Assembly: GCA_018266575.1 (NCBI GenBank)
Contig: JAFEAE010000023.1
Span: forward strand, 620,001-684,000
From: Bacteroidota bacterium
GTDB taxonomy: Bacteria > Bacteroidota > Bacteroidia > Chitinophagales > Chitinophagaceae
Length of the DNA: 64,000 nucleotides
Direction of reading: 5' to 3'
A model generated the notes under the pieces. It did not search any database. It saw nothing but the letters and a program-made list of their open reading frames with translations, and was not told the origin of the DNA. Both the position numbers and the translations under genes were made by a program. Positions within the stretch are counted from its first letter, which is position 1, and each line of letters opens with the position of its first letter. This document shows, piece by piece, positions 43,185 through 51,904 of this stretch.

Positions 43185-43766
43185 TTATGCAGCTATGCGT
43201 TCATCGATCTCTTTGCTGAGCAAATCGAAAATTTCATCGATGCTGCCCTCGCCTTTCACGAGTTCTACCTTATCATATTTTTTGTAATAATCCGCAACAG
43301 CTGCTGTTTTGCGTTCGTATTCATCAATCCTTGCACGGATGATATCTTCATTAACATCATCACTTCTTCCTGATGTTAGCCCGCGATTGAGCAAACGTTT
43401 CACCAGTTCATCTTTGCTAACCTGCAAAGCAAGTACTACAGCAATTTCAGTTCCTTTCTGGTTCAGCAATTTGTCCAGAGCTTCTGCCTGGGCGGTAGTC
43501 CGCGGAAAGCCATCAAACAAAAAACCGTTTGCCTGCGGGTTATTATCCAATGCAGAACTGATCATTTCAATCACTACTTCATCGGGAACCAATTGGCCCT
43601 TATCCATAAAACTTTTGGCAGCCATCCCCAATGGAGTGGCGCCTGCAATTTCGCTACGAAGCAAATCGCCTGTGCTCAGGTGCTTCAGTCCGTATTTGGC
43701 TATCAGCCTTTCAGATTGTGTTCCTTTTCCGCTTCCCGGAGGCCCGAATAATATTAAATTAAACAT
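43185..43766 (-). CDS. adk: Adenylate kinase
   Basis: The 193-residue enzyme equilibrates ATP, ADP and AMP. The P-loop GPPGSGKGT is at residues 8-16, the NMP-bind motif LSTGDLLRSEI at about 31-41, and FLFDGFPRTTAQAEAL (about 80-95) is the adenylate-kinase signature. The lid is the short form. A clear -7 box precedes the ATG and a strong terminator follows, so it is probably monocistronic. Confidence 0.96.
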   Translation of the reverse strand: MFNLILFGPPGSGKGTQSERLIAKYGLKHLSTGDLLRSEIAGATPLGMAAKSFMDKGQLVPDEVVIEMISSALDNNPQANGFLFDGFPRTTAQAEALDKLLNQKGTEIAVVLALQVSKDELVKRLLNRGLTSGRSDDVNEDIIRARIDEYERKTAAVADYYKKYDKVELVKGEGSIDEIFDLLSKEIDERIAA

Positions 43767-43791
43767 ATTGCTTGCTGCACTTGTGATTGAA

Positions 43792-43799
43792 CAAATATA
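43792..43799 (-). promoter_or_regulatory. -7 box TATATTTG for adk
   Basis: An exact TAnnTTTG match on the minus strand, 25 bases upstream of the adk ATG. Confidence 0.55.
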
Positions 43800-43888
43800 A
43801 TATACACTCGTTAAAGTTCCTTTAACATTTGCGGCTTTTCCTTAAAATAATTCATAGCAAACATTTGTAATAAAAATGTTAAGCCTGT

Positions 43889-43912
43889 GGTTTGTCTTTA
43901 GAGCGACAAACC
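43889..43912. promoter_or_regulatory. Hairpin/operator GGTTTGTC-N8-GACAAACC upstream of msrB
   Basis: A perfect 8-bp inverted repeat with an 8-base spacer, ending 18 bases before the msrB -7 box. It may be an operator for a redox regulator or a hairpin; no regulator gene is adjacent. Confidence 0.45.
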
Positions 43913-43930
43913 AAACGAACAAGGCCTGCG

Positions 43931-43938
43931 TACATTTG
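43931..43938 (+). promoter_or_regulatory. -7 box TACATTTG for msrB
   Basis: An exact TAnnTTTG match 18 bases before the ATG at 43957 and just 6 before another ATG at 43945. It places the transcript start near 43943, so frames starting earlier (43876) are unlikely. Confidence 0.55.
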
Positions 43939-43956
43939 TTTATAATGATAACGAAT

Positions 43957-44529
43957 ATGAATAAGATTTTACGAAATTTAACTGCAATAGCGCTTGGACT
44001 GATTTTCCAGCACTGCACCTATTCTCAATCGGCAAATACTCAGAAAACAAATGTTATGGATACAACAAAGAAAAGCAACCCGGTTTATTCGCACACAGAT
44101 TCTTCCCCGGTAAATGTGAGTGATGACCAATGGAAGAAATTATTACCTAAAGATGTATTTAATGTAGCAAGATTAAAAGGTACCGAACGCCCGTGGTCGA
44201 GTAAGTTCGAAGATTTTAAGGAAGTGGGAACCTATTACTGTGCTGTTTGCGGAAACCCGTTGTTTAAAAGCGATACCAAATTTGACGCGGGTTGCGGATG
44301 GCCGAGTTTTTATGAACCTATAAGCAAAACCAGCGTGATTTATGAAGAAGATAATAGTTATGGAATGCAGCGCACAGAAGTAATGTGCGGAAGATGTAAA
44401 TCTCATTTAGGGCATGTATTTAACGATGGCCCTCCGCCAACTGGTTTGCGTTTTTGCATAAACGGGGTAGTGCTTGATTTTGAAAAAGCGCAAGCAGCGG
44501 AAAAGAAGTATAATGAAGGAAAACAGTGA
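43957..44529 (+). CDS. msrB: Peptide-methionine (R)-S-oxide reductase, exported
   Basis: From MNKILRNLTAIALG the protein is 190 residues with an N-terminal export signal. The MsrB fold has zinc cysteines C95/C98 (YYCAVCG) and C144/C147 (MCGRCKSH), GCGWPSFY and the catalytic Cys in LRFCING (about residue 167). It repairs methionine-R-sulfoxide. The signal peptide places it in the periplasm or surface, unlike cytosolic MsrB. An ATG at 43945 (MITN) is an alternative. The HC at residue 19-20 is not a good lipobox. Confidence 0.92.
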   Translation: MNKILRNLTAIALGLIFQHCTYSQSANTQKTNVMDTTKKSNPVYSHTDSSPVNVSDDQWKKLLPKDVFNVARLKGTERPWSSKFEDFKEVGTYYCAVCGNPLFKSDTKFDAGCGWPSFYEPISKTSVIYEEDNSYGMQRTEVMCGRCKSHLGHVFNDGPPPTGLRFCINGVVLDFEKAQAAEKKYNEGKQ

Positions 44530-44587
44530 GGAGTAGAAAGCGGTAGGGAGTAAGTGATAAAGGAGTGCATTTGAAGATTTGATAAAT

Positions 44588-44632
44588 AAAAAAACCTCGA
44601 AGATCATGTTCAATACCTTCGAGGTTTTTTTA
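44588..44632. terminator. Bidirectional terminator between msrB and the YceI gene
   Basis: AAAACCTCGAAG pairs exactly with CTTCGAGGTTTT around a 14-base loop, with A and T tracts at both ends in the gap between convergent genes. Confidence 0.8.
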
Positions 44633-44664
44633 TTTCTGTTAGAAAGAACTTCTTCCTTTCACAA

Positions 44665-45303
44665 TTATCCTTTCTTCATTAAATCGATATTGATAGTAAC
44701 ATCAACTTCTTTACCTACAATTAATCCGCCGGCTTCTGTTGTTTTGTCCCACTTTAAATTATAATCAAAGCGGTTGATGGTTGTTTTTGCTTTGAAACCA
44801 ACATGTGTTCCACCCATTGCATTTACAGAACCGCCATAATTAACATCAAACGATACTGGTTTTGTAATGTCGCGAATAGTAAGGTTTCCGTTTAGTTTGT
44901 ATTTGTTTCCACCCAGAGATTGAAATGAAGTGCTTTCAAATTTCATTTGAGGAAATTTTGCTGCATTAAAGAAATCATCAGATTTCAGATGGTTATCTCT
45001 CATATCATTGTCGGTGCTGATTGATGCAACATCAACCGTGAAACCAATTTTTGCATCAGAAAAATCCGGTTTGTCACTTTCCATCCAGCCATCGAAACTT
45101 TTAAATTTTCCTTCTACATCAGAAACAACAAGGTGAGAAACAGAGAACAATACATTTGTATGTGCTTTATCGAGTACCCATTTTGCCGCCATTGGGGCAA
45201 CAATTTTTGTATTTGATATATCAACGGACTTCACAGGCTTAAAAGCCATCATAGCGGTTCCTGAAACAGCAACAACTGCCGCAATTGAAACAATTTTTTT
45301 CAT
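44665..45303 (-). CDS. YceI family periplasmic lipid-binding protein
   Basis: The 212-residue protein has a signal peptide (MKKIVSIAAVVAVSGTAMMA) and a YceI-like lipocalin barrel: WVLDKAHTNVLFSVSHLVVSDVEGKF, FTVDVASISTDNDMRDNHLKSDDFF and INRFDYNLKWDKT, the typical order. The barrel binds polyisoprenoids or other amphiphiles in the periplasm. Start is the only sensible ATG at 45303, 30 bases from a -7 box. Function in the cell is not established. Confidence 0.92.
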   Translation of the reverse strand: MKKIVSIAAVVAVSGTAMMAFKPVKSVDISNTKIVAPMAAKWVLDKAHTNVLFSVSHLVVSDVEGKFKSFDGWMESDKPDFSDAKIGFTVDVASISTDNDMRDNHLKSDDFFNAAKFPQMKFESTSFQSLGGNKYKLNGNLTIRDITKPVSFDVNYGGSVNAMGGTHVGFKAKTTINRFDYNLKWDKTTEAGGLIVGKEVDVTINIDLMKKG

Positions 45304-45333
45304 GTTTTATAATTTTAATGTTTAAACATTGAT

Positions 45334-45341
45334 CAAAGATA
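45334..45341 (-). promoter_or_regulatory. -7 box TATCTTTG for the YceI gene
   Basis: An exact TAnnTTTG match on the minus strand, 30 bases upstream of the ATG at 45303. Confidence 0.55.
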
Positions 45342-45380
45342 ATGCCTATTTTTAATACTGTGTATTTTATTTTACTAAAC

Positions 45381-47612
45381 TTATTTTGCTGTGGCCGGGT
45401 TTCCTTTTAGTAAAATAACTCCGTGTGCCGGAATAGCAGCTGAGAAAGTATTTTTGAATGAACCGATATTCTGTTGCCTCCACAAATCACGCAACATAAG
45501 CTGTGCCGGGAGTTTGAGCTCAGAAAAACTGATCGTTGCTTTTGCTGATTTGTCATTCAAATTAAAAATACCGATTGCTTTTTTACCATCCTGCAAATCT
45601 TTTGTCCAAACCTGTATATTTTCTTTATCAAAGATTTTTCTTGCCGATTTTCCCAACGCATCCTGGTCGATTGCAAGTACTTCATCGTTGGTCAATAAGT
45701 TTAATGTGAAATCATCTAGCTGGCTCATATCACAACCAATCAGCAATGGCGCTGACAACAAACACCACAAACTGATATGAGTGTATTGCTCATCAGGAGA
45801 AAGTTTAGTGTTATGCAAACTTGGTCCCCAACCTACTTTACCAACAACCAGCATATCCGGATCATTGAAATGACCGGGCTGAGCATAAGGCGCGGGAACA
45901 TCCTGGCTGAAACCAATGCCGGATAAACTTCCCCAGGAATCGTTAATATCCCCGGTTGTGCGCCAGCTATTGCCACCAACTTCTGCGCCCCATTTCCATA
46001 CATCGCCCATTCCGTATTGACAGAAGCTAAATAAAATATCGCGGTTCACTTTATTTAATGCATCACGCATTACCTTGTATGGCTTCTTATAATCATGCAG
46101 CGAAGGTTGTTTAGGCGCAATATCACCATAAGAACACCAGTCGTATTTTAAATAATCAATTCCCCAATCCCCGTAGGTTTTTGCGTCTTGCTCTTCATGC
46201 TGGTAGCTTCCGAGATAACCGCCGCATGTTTTCGGGCCGGGAGAAGAATATATTCCCATTTTCAAGCCGAGCCCGTGCAAATAATCGCAAAGTGATCTCA
46301 TGTCAGGGAATTTTTTATTAGGAACGATCTCTCCGTTATCGTTTCTTTTTTCTGCTTCCCAGCCATCATCAATATTTATATAATTCCACCCATGATCTGC
46401 TAATTTTTCTACCATTGCTTTTGCAGATGCTTTTACTTTTTCATCACTCACACTTAATCCCCAGCAATTCCAACTGTTCCATCCTAATGCAGGCGTTAAG
46501 CCAATTACATCGCCGCAAATAATAGTGAAATTTTTTGTTGCGATGCCTGATTTATTTTTTGCAGAAAATTTCACTTTGTAATTTCCTTTTGCAGTAACCA
46601 TGCCCGTTATAACCCCCGTTTGCTTGTCTACTTTTAATCCTGCAGGTAACCCAATTGCATCATAGTTCATCGGCTTTTCGCCTGTTGCAGGGATTTTATA
46701 TAAGAAAGGAGCGTTTGGCCGCACACCATAAACATTTGCGCCATTTATTTTTGGAGATACCGCTGCTTTCGGAGTTAATATATACGGAATTCCTTCTGAC
46801 GCTGATATTGCTTTGTTCGTTCTGCTTTCCTGGAAAGAATAAGAAACAGTATATGATTTATTATCCGGCAAATTTGCTTTGAATGTGTACCCGAACGGTT
46901 TGGCCTTTGCAAAATCTGCGCTGATAAGTTGTTTGAAAACTTCAGTGTGGGCTGCCGGGTCTTCCACTATAATTTGTAACCGGCCGCTGAAATCATATTT
47001 ATCACTGGTGGATTCAAGAATGATTTTTTTTGAAACATGCTTGGTATCGCTGAACTCAAAATCATTTGTTGTGTTGATCCTGATATAATCAACAATGTCC
47101 ATCATGCTTATGCCATATTTACCCGCATACATTCCGCCATCCCCTCCGTGGTCGTAAACCCGCACGGCTATTACATTTTCTTTATCCCACAAAATCCTCG
47201 GGTCATTTATTGATACCAAATAAGAACGTTGTACATCATACTCTCCTTGTTTGACATCTGTATTTTTTCCTGCATTTCTACCTATAAATAATCCGTTAAG
47301 GTAAAACTCGTCGCCATCATCAATCATTCCCAAATCAAACCGGATCTTCTCTTTTAAAAATGCTTTTTCTTTTATGGATGAAGGAATGACCACATGTAAC
47401 CTGTACCAACCAAATCCATCATAATTCGCATATCCTTGTGTTTCCCAAACGCTGCCTACTTTGATTGGCGACCAATCATTATCATTGTATTTTGGTGAAG
47501 ACCAGCTGGAAGAATCGCCGGCTCTAAATTTCCATCCGTTTGTAATATTTACATCCTGTGAAAAAACAAAAACCGAAAAAAACAAAAAGAAAACAACAAG
47601 CAATTTTTGCAT
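45381..47612 (-). CDS. GH27 alpha-galactosidase, secreted multidomain
   Basis: The 743-residue protein has a signal peptide (ending VFVFSQ), a jelly-roll sugar-binding domain (about 20-165, FDLGMIDDGDEFYLNGLFIG), a putative Ig-like domain (about 295-365, LPAGLKVDKQTGVITGM) and a GH27 catalytic barrel (about 375-665). Catalytic residues include Asp491 in YLKYDWCSYG (nucleophile) and the acid/base Asp in TTGDINDSWGS. DDGWEA and GHFNDPDMLVVG are further family marks. A beta-sandwich ends the protein. It releases terminal alpha-galactose from plant or microbial glycans. No SusCD pair is nearby. Confidence 0.94.
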   Translation of the reverse strand: MQKLLVVFFLFFSVFVFSQDVNITNGWKFRAGDSSSWSSPKYNDNDWSPIKVGSVWETQGYANYDGFGWYRLHVVIPSSIKEKAFLKEKIRFDLGMIDDGDEFYLNGLFIGRNAGKNTDVKQGEYDVQRSYLVSINDPRILWDKENVIAVRVYDHGGDGGMYAGKYGISMMDIVDYIRINTTNDFEFSDTKHVSKKIILESTSDKYDFSGRLQIIVEDPAAHTEVFKQLISADFAKAKPFGYTFKANLPDNKSYTVSYSFQESRTNKAISASEGIPYILTPKAAVSPKINGANVYGVRPNAPFLYKIPATGEKPMNYDAIGLPAGLKVDKQTGVITGMVTAKGNYKVKFSAKNKSGIATKNFTIICGDVIGLTPALGWNSWNCWGLSVSDEKVKASAKAMVEKLADHGWNYINIDDGWEAEKRNDNGEIVPNKKFPDMRSLCDYLHGLGLKMGIYSSPGPKTCGGYLGSYQHEEQDAKTYGDWGIDYLKYDWCSYGDIAPKQPSLHDYKKPYKVMRDALNKVNRDILFSFCQYGMGDVWKWGAEVGGNSWRTTGDINDSWGSLSGIGFSQDVPAPYAQPGHFNDPDMLVVGKVGWGPSLHNTKLSPDEQYTHISLWCLLSAPLLIGCDMSQLDDFTLNLLTNDEVLAIDQDALGKSARKIFDKENIQVWTKDLQDGKKAIGIFNLNDKSAKATISFSELKLPAQLMLRDLWRQQNIGSFKNTFSAAIPAHGVILLKGNPATAK

Positions 47613-47658
47613 ACAATAAATTTGAGGTAAAGCAAGTTACTAAACAGTTGCGATTAAT

Positions 47659-47666
47659 TATTTTTG
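47659..47666 (+). promoter_or_regulatory. -7 box TATTTTTG for tRNA-Thr
   Basis: An exact TAnnTTTG match whose end is 6 bases before the first tRNA base, so transcription would start at or next to the mature 5' end. Confidence 0.6.
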
Positions 47667-47672
47667 CGGCAC

Positions 47673-47745
47673 GCCAACTTAGCTCAGCTGGTAGAGCATT
47701 TCATTCGTAATGAAAGGGTCGTCAGTTCGAATCTGATAGTTGGCT
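47673..47745 (+). tRNA. tRNA-Thr (anticodon CGT)
   Basis: A full cloverleaf can be drawn: acceptor GCCAACT/AGTTGGC, D arm GCTC-AGCTGGTA-GAGC, anticodon stem TTTCA/TGAAA with loop TTCGTAA (anticodon CGT, decoding ACG) and T arm GTCAG-TTCGAAT-CTGAT. 73 nt including discriminator; CCA is not encoded. It is a lone tRNA between GH27 and DUF3592 genes transcribed in the other direction. Confidence 0.95.
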
Positions 47746-47750
47746 CTGAT

Positions 47751-48206
47751 TTATTCACGTAAAATTTTTATGAACGGTTCTTTACTAATAATAATTTTTG
47801 ATTTTCGTGGAATGAGCGGATCCATTTTTTCGGGCATCACAAAAAGAACAATTACAATGAGCACAGGAAACAACGCATAAGCAATTGTTTTTGCCCATAT
47901 GTTGTAAAAATCATTTACAATCGCATCCGCGGGATTATTTTTTTCATATAACACCTCAATTGTTTCTCCCTGCTGTAAATCAAGATTAAGATCACTGTTG
48001 ACAGAGTAAGCATTACTCCCCACTTTAAAATCAATAACTGCATAACTCGACATTCCTAAGGCGGAACCCCAATCTCCATGACCAATGAAAGCCATTTTTC
48101 CATTTGTCTTTTTTGCATTTGCAAGCCACACCAAACGTGTCACCAAAAATGGTGCTATGACGATTAAAAATAGAATGAGACAAAATTGATTGCGGCTTAA
48201 TATCAT
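47751..48206 (-). CDS. DUF3592-like membrane protein
   Basis: The 151-residue protein has an N-terminal TM helix (about 8-28), an extracytoplasmic beta domain with YAVIDFKVGSNAYSV and the DUF3592-like EVLYEKNNPADAIVNDFYNIW, and a second TM helix (about 110-130). The family appears in many bacteria without assigned function. It follows the metalloprotease gene by 8 bases and probably shares its transcript. Confidence 0.8.
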   Translation of the reverse strand: MILSRNQFCLILFLIVIAPFLVTRLVWLANAKKTNGKMAFIGHGDWGSALGMSSYAVIDFKVGSNAYSVNSDLNLDLQQGETIEVLYEKNNPADAIVNDFYNIWAKTIAYALFPVLIVIVLFVMPEKMDPLIPRKSKIIISKEPFIKILRE

Positions 48207-48214
48207 GGTTTATT

Positions 48215-50638
48215 TTATTCATCCCAGTCGCAACCGATAGGTGCTCCCGGCGGCATTTCCTCATGCTGTGTTAATGGCTTTGCTTTTTCAGGCGCTTTCA
48301 TTCTTTCCAATACCAGTAATAAATGCGCTTTATATGTATCGTCTGTAGTAGTTTTTAATTGTGCCTCTGCAAGTTTTTTAATTTCATTTAACGCTTTTTG
48401 CATAAAGCTTTTTACGGCGAAAGATGCTTTGTCGTTTACAGAAACAGATAAGATATAAGTAAGCATTAGTTGCTCATTCTGTAATTGAATTAATTCTTCG
48501 AAACCCTTTTGGCGTGGCGATTTCCATGTTTTGTTCATCAGAACTGCCATCATCTCGTCTACACCCAAACCGTTAGTTTGTGTTTTATATTGCACCATCC
48601 TATCGAGCCGTTCTGTGTTGAACAAAAATGATAACGGAAAATCTGCTGCGGTTTCTGCTGCGGCCAATGGGTCGAAAGCCAGGCCAGTCCTGCGATTGAA
48701 AAGTTCGCGGTGATATTCATAACCACTTGGCCTTGGTGGTATCAATTTGATAATATTCTCAGGCAGCGATAAAAATTTCGGGTCCATACAGTCTGTAACT
48801 GCATTCAATGCACGCAGTTGTTCTTCTTTTGAAATTGCTTTTGTAACAATTTCCCCATCACCACGCAATGCATAGGTATAATACATGCCGCCAACCATTT
48901 TAGTTACTGCTTCCAGTTGATAGCGATGAAATAAATAGGCAGGCACCAATACATCTTCCAGCATTGCCATGGGAACATTATTCCGAATGCTTTTTTCACC
49001 GAATTGAGATAATGCTTTTGCTCTTACTTTCTCTACTTCTTTTAATTCATCAATTGCATTCACGCCATTATCCCACAAATGCGCCTGCGGATGTAAGCCA
49101 CCTGCAGCACGTGCATCGCGGTCGCTGATAAATTGCAATCCCTTTTTTTCTGCATCACTTAATATTTTATTCAACTGCGTATAATCATCGCCGTTATTTC
49201 CAAAGTCTCGGTAGCCCCAGTTGATTGCTACTTTATCCCATTCACCAATATCATGACTATATGCATTGTTCAAATCAATTTCCCCTGCAGCATTTACACG
49301 CACCATCGGCGGCGGATAATCCATTACACTTGCCCGGTTATTTACACTTGATGCATAGTTGTGCATCAATCCAAGTGTGTGACCAACTTCGTGTGCAGCT
49401 AATTGTTTCAACCGTTCGAGCGCCATCTTCAGCATTTTATCGTCCTTGGGAATTTCACCATTTTCAAAAGGAGAAAGTAACCCTTGTGCAATCAGGTAAT
49501 CCTGGCGCACACGCAATGAGCCAAGCGTTACATTTCCTTTAATGATCTCTCCTGTTCGCGGATCGACAACAGCAGCACCATAGCTCCAGCCTCGGGTAGA
49601 ACGATGCACCCAATTGATCATATTATAACGGATGTCCATAGGGTCTGCGCTATCAGGTAAAATTTTTACCTGGAATGCGTTCTTGTATCCGGCAGCTTCA
49701 AATGCCTGGTTCCACCAGCTTGCACCTTCGAGTAATGCACTACGTATCGGCTCTGGTGTGCCGTTATCCAAATAATAAACGATGGGTTCAAGAGGTTCAC
49801 TTATTGCTGCACCCGGATCTTTTTTAGCCAGCCGGTGACGGATTATAAAATATTTTTGAAGCGGTTCTGAAACAGGAGTTGCATAATCATAAAATGAAAC
49901 CGGAATAAAGCTGGAACGTGCATCAAATACGCGTGGATGATAATTATTATCCGGTAACTGCACAAAAGAATGATGCATACGCACCGTTATCGCTTCTGAA
50001 GAAGGCGTTACCGATTGAATATAATTGCCGGCACTGCCATCATTGTTAACAAGTGTGATCGTTGCTTCAAACTCGGTATTCTTCGGAAAGTTTTTTGTAT
50101 GTGGAAGATAAATCGCCGACCGTGTTTTATCCAAACTGTAATTGCCCTGCTGCAAATTTTTGATACGGATTGCTACACGCATGGCATCACGCAAAATAAA
50201 ATCTGTAGCATCAACCAGCATTCTATTGTTGCTTTCCGCTTCAATGGTAAATCCCCACAACACAGACTGGGCAAAGGATTGCTCCACTGCCCTTTTTTCT
50301 GACTCATCATTCGTTACTGCACGGTAACCATAGTTTTGCTGTACCATTAATATCTTTCTGCCATTCCTTACAAATTTTATTATACAGGTACTTCCTAATA
50401 AACCTCGGTCGAGCCCGATATCGTTTGAACCTAATCCCGCAGGCAAAGAGACCTGGTATAATAATTCGGTATCGAGTTTATTTATTTCGAGGAAAATTTT
50501 TCCTGAATTTTCATCCCAATAAAAATTAAGGTAGCCTTCATATTTTTTAAAGCCGCTAGTTTTTTCTTCTACAGATGGAAGTTTTTGTGCATTAGCAACA
50601 GAACAGAAAGCAAGTAGCAGGAAACAAAAATATTTCAT
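48215..50638 (-). CDS. Exported zinc-dependent metalloprotease (DUF5117/DUF4953 type)
   Basis: The 807-residue protein has a signal peptide ending VANAQ and the Bacteroidota metalloprotease layout. A DUF5117-like beta domain comes first (YEGYLNFYWDENSGKIFLEI, DRGLLGSTCIIKFVRNG), followed by a metzincin-like core with AAHEVGHTLGLMHNYASSVNN (about residues 410-430; HExxHxLGLxH supplies three zinc His). RASVMDYPPPMV gives the Met-turn. The C-terminal part is helical (DUF4953). Secreted proteolysis is the expected function. Substrate unknown. Confidence 0.92.
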   Translation of the reverse strand: MKYFCFLLLAFCSVANAQKLPSVEEKTSGFKKYEGYLNFYWDENSGKIFLEINKLDTELLYQVSLPAGLGSNDIGLDRGLLGSTCIIKFVRNGRKILMVQQNYGYRAVTNDESEKRAVEQSFAQSVLWGFTIEAESNNRMLVDATDFILRDAMRVAIRIKNLQQGNYSLDKTRSAIYLPHTKNFPKNTEFEATITLVNNDGSAGNYIQSVTPSSEAITVRMHHSFVQLPDNNYHPRVFDARSSFIPVSFYDYATPVSEPLQKYFIIRHRLAKKDPGAAISEPLEPIVYYLDNGTPEPIRSALLEGASWWNQAFEAAGYKNAFQVKILPDSADPMDIRYNMINWVHRSTRGWSYGAAVVDPRTGEIIKGNVTLGSLRVRQDYLIAQGLLSPFENGEIPKDDKMLKMALERLKQLAAHEVGHTLGLMHNYASSVNNRASVMDYPPPMVRVNAAGEIDLNNAYSHDIGEWDKVAINWGYRDFGNNGDDYTQLNKILSDAEKKGLQFISDRDARAAGGLHPQAHLWDNGVNAIDELKEVEKVRAKALSQFGEKSIRNNVPMAMLEDVLVPAYLFHRYQLEAVTKMVGGMYYTYALRGDGEIVTKAISKEEQLRALNAVTDCMDPKFLSLPENIIKLIPPRPSGYEYHRELFNRRTGLAFDPLAAAETAADFPLSFLFNTERLDRMVQYKTQTNGLGVDEMMAVLMNKTWKSPRQKGFEELIQLQNEQLMLTYILSVSVNDKASFAVKSFMQKALNEIKKLAEAQLKTTTDDTYKAHLLLVLERMKAPEKAKPLTQHEEMPPGAPIGCDWDE

Positions 50639-50726
50639 CGCAGTATGATTTTGGGATTACAAGATACTGCAAATGAAAAAGCAAACGCTACCGGATATAA
50701 ATTTGAAATATTTTAAGAAGAAAATT

Positions 50727-50942
50727 TTACCTGTTGCTTTTCCACCAACGATAACCAATAACACTGCAAATAGTAATTGGCATAAGGGCGAGATAAATAA
50801 TTCCGGCATTTAATGCTTTTGCGGGACGCTCACCTTGTTGTTGTGCAGTGCGTGTGCAGATAGAACATTGCGCTTGTAAATGGTCAATAGTAAACAGTGA
50901 ATATGTAGCTGTGAGAAGTAATATCGATATCCACTTTTTCAT
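50727..50942 (-). CDS. Small exported/membrane protein, signal peptide coded partly by a repeat
   Basis: The 71-residue protein has a signal peptide MKKWISILLLTATYSLF then TIDHLQAQ, a Cys pair in CSICTR and one TM helix (about 47-65). The DNA coding ATYSLFTIDHLQ (about 50878-50905) matches the GGTCAATRGTGAATWGTGAA repeat family found between other genes. A clear -7 box lies upstream. Proteins of this size with a Cys-x-x-Cys after the signal and one TM helix are frequent in Bacteroidota. Function unknown. Confidence 0.72.
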   Translation of the reverse strand: MKKWISILLLTATYSLFTIDHLQAQCSICTRTAQQQGERPAKALNAGIIYLALMPITICSVIGYRWWKSNR

Positions 50943-50961
50943 TCTTGCATATTTTAAATAA

Positions 50962-50969
50962 CAAATTTA
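50962..50969 (-). promoter_or_regulatory. -7 box TAAATTTG for the 71-aa protein
   Basis: An exact TAnnTTTG match on the minus strand, 19 bases upstream of the ATG at 50942. Confidence 0.5.
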
Positions 50970-51018
50970 CGATAAAAGAATTTCAGGCATAAAAATAGCT
51001 TATTTGTTCTCATTATTA

Positions 51019-51026
51019 TATTTTTG
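51019..51026 (+). promoter_or_regulatory. -7 box TATTTTTG for the TPR/OmpA pair
   Basis: An exact TAnnTTTG match 36 bases upstream of the ATG at 51063. Confidence 0.5.
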
Positions 51027-51062
51027 CAACCCTTTTAACGTGCTTAACTCAATCTCTATACT

Positions 51063-51890
51063 ATGAAGCGAAATCACAGCTTAATGGCAGCAATATTTTT
51101 AGCTGCTTCCATATTCAGCAATTGCAAAAGCGGTTTGATTACTGCCTCTAATGGTTGTTATAATCTTATTCAAACTGCAAAATCTCAAAATAAGTCTGGC
51201 AATTACAATGATGCATTGAACAATTTCAACACCGTATTAAAAAAATGCGATGCTTATGATGCAAAGGAAGCAGGTTATGCAGGTAAAGCAAATGCATTGA
51301 ACGGCTTGGGGCAATACAACGATGCATTAGATGCTGCAAATGCAGGATTAAAAATCAACAACACAAGTATTGATAATCTTTTTGCAAAAGCAACTGCTGA
51401 ACTTGGACTTGGAATGAACAAGGAAGCAAAATCAGATTTAAACACCATTGCAAGCCTCACGCAAAAAAATCAAAATATTTCCGAGCGTGCTACCATTTAT
51501 GCAAAGATGGCTGAAGTAGATATGAAGCAACAAATGTATTCAAGTGCTTTGCAAAATATTCAGGTTGCCATTTCAATGGATAATTCTAATCTTGATTTTT
51601 ATATGCAAAGAGGTGACATCAATGCAGCATCAGGAAATCTTTCCGAAGCATTGAGCAATTATGAAGAAGCCATTGCGAAAGGTAAGAATGATGCTGAAGC
51701 ATGGAAATCAAAAACCATCACACTGATAAAAGTCTACCAGAAAAAATACAATACTGATAATGTTGATGTGCTTGCAAAAAAATTAAGCAGTACTGAAAAA
51801 CAAAATCTTTGCAACAGCATACAAACTGGCCAAGACAAAGGAATGAGAGATATAAATATCGATCTCGCACAATCTTCAATTTGTAAATAA
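51063..51890 (+). CDS. TPR-repeat lipoprotein
   Basis: The 275-residue protein has a lipobox (ASIFSNC, Cys about residue 21) followed by five to six TPR-like helix pairs (NYNDALNNFNTVLKKC, YAGKANALNGLGQYNDALDAANAGLK, DFYMQRGDINAASGNLSEALSNYEEAIAK). TPR arrays bind other proteins. As an outer-membrane lipoprotein it may help assemble or sense envelope components. It is 14 bases upstream of the OmpA lipoprotein gene and almost certainly cotranscribed. Confidence 0.88.
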   Translation: MKRNHSLMAAIFLAASIFSNCKSGLITASNGCYNLIQTAKSQNKSGNYNDALNNFNTVLKKCDAYDAKEAGYAGKANALNGLGQYNDALDAANAGLKINNTSIDNLFAKATAELGLGMNKEAKSDLNTIASLTQKNQNISERATIYAKMAEVDMKQQMYSSALQNIQVAISMDNSNLDFYMQRGDINAASGNLSEALSNYEEAIAKGKNDAEAWKSKTITLIKVYQKKYNTDNVDVLAKKLSSTEKQNLCNSIQTGQDKGMRDINIDLAQSSICK

Positions 51891-51904
51891 TAAATACGTT
51901 CACT

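Noticed and set aside
47673..47745. tRNA as an integration site of a genomic island
   Set aside because: Neighbouring genes look chromosomal; no integrase and no repeat of the tRNA 3' end within the window was noticed.
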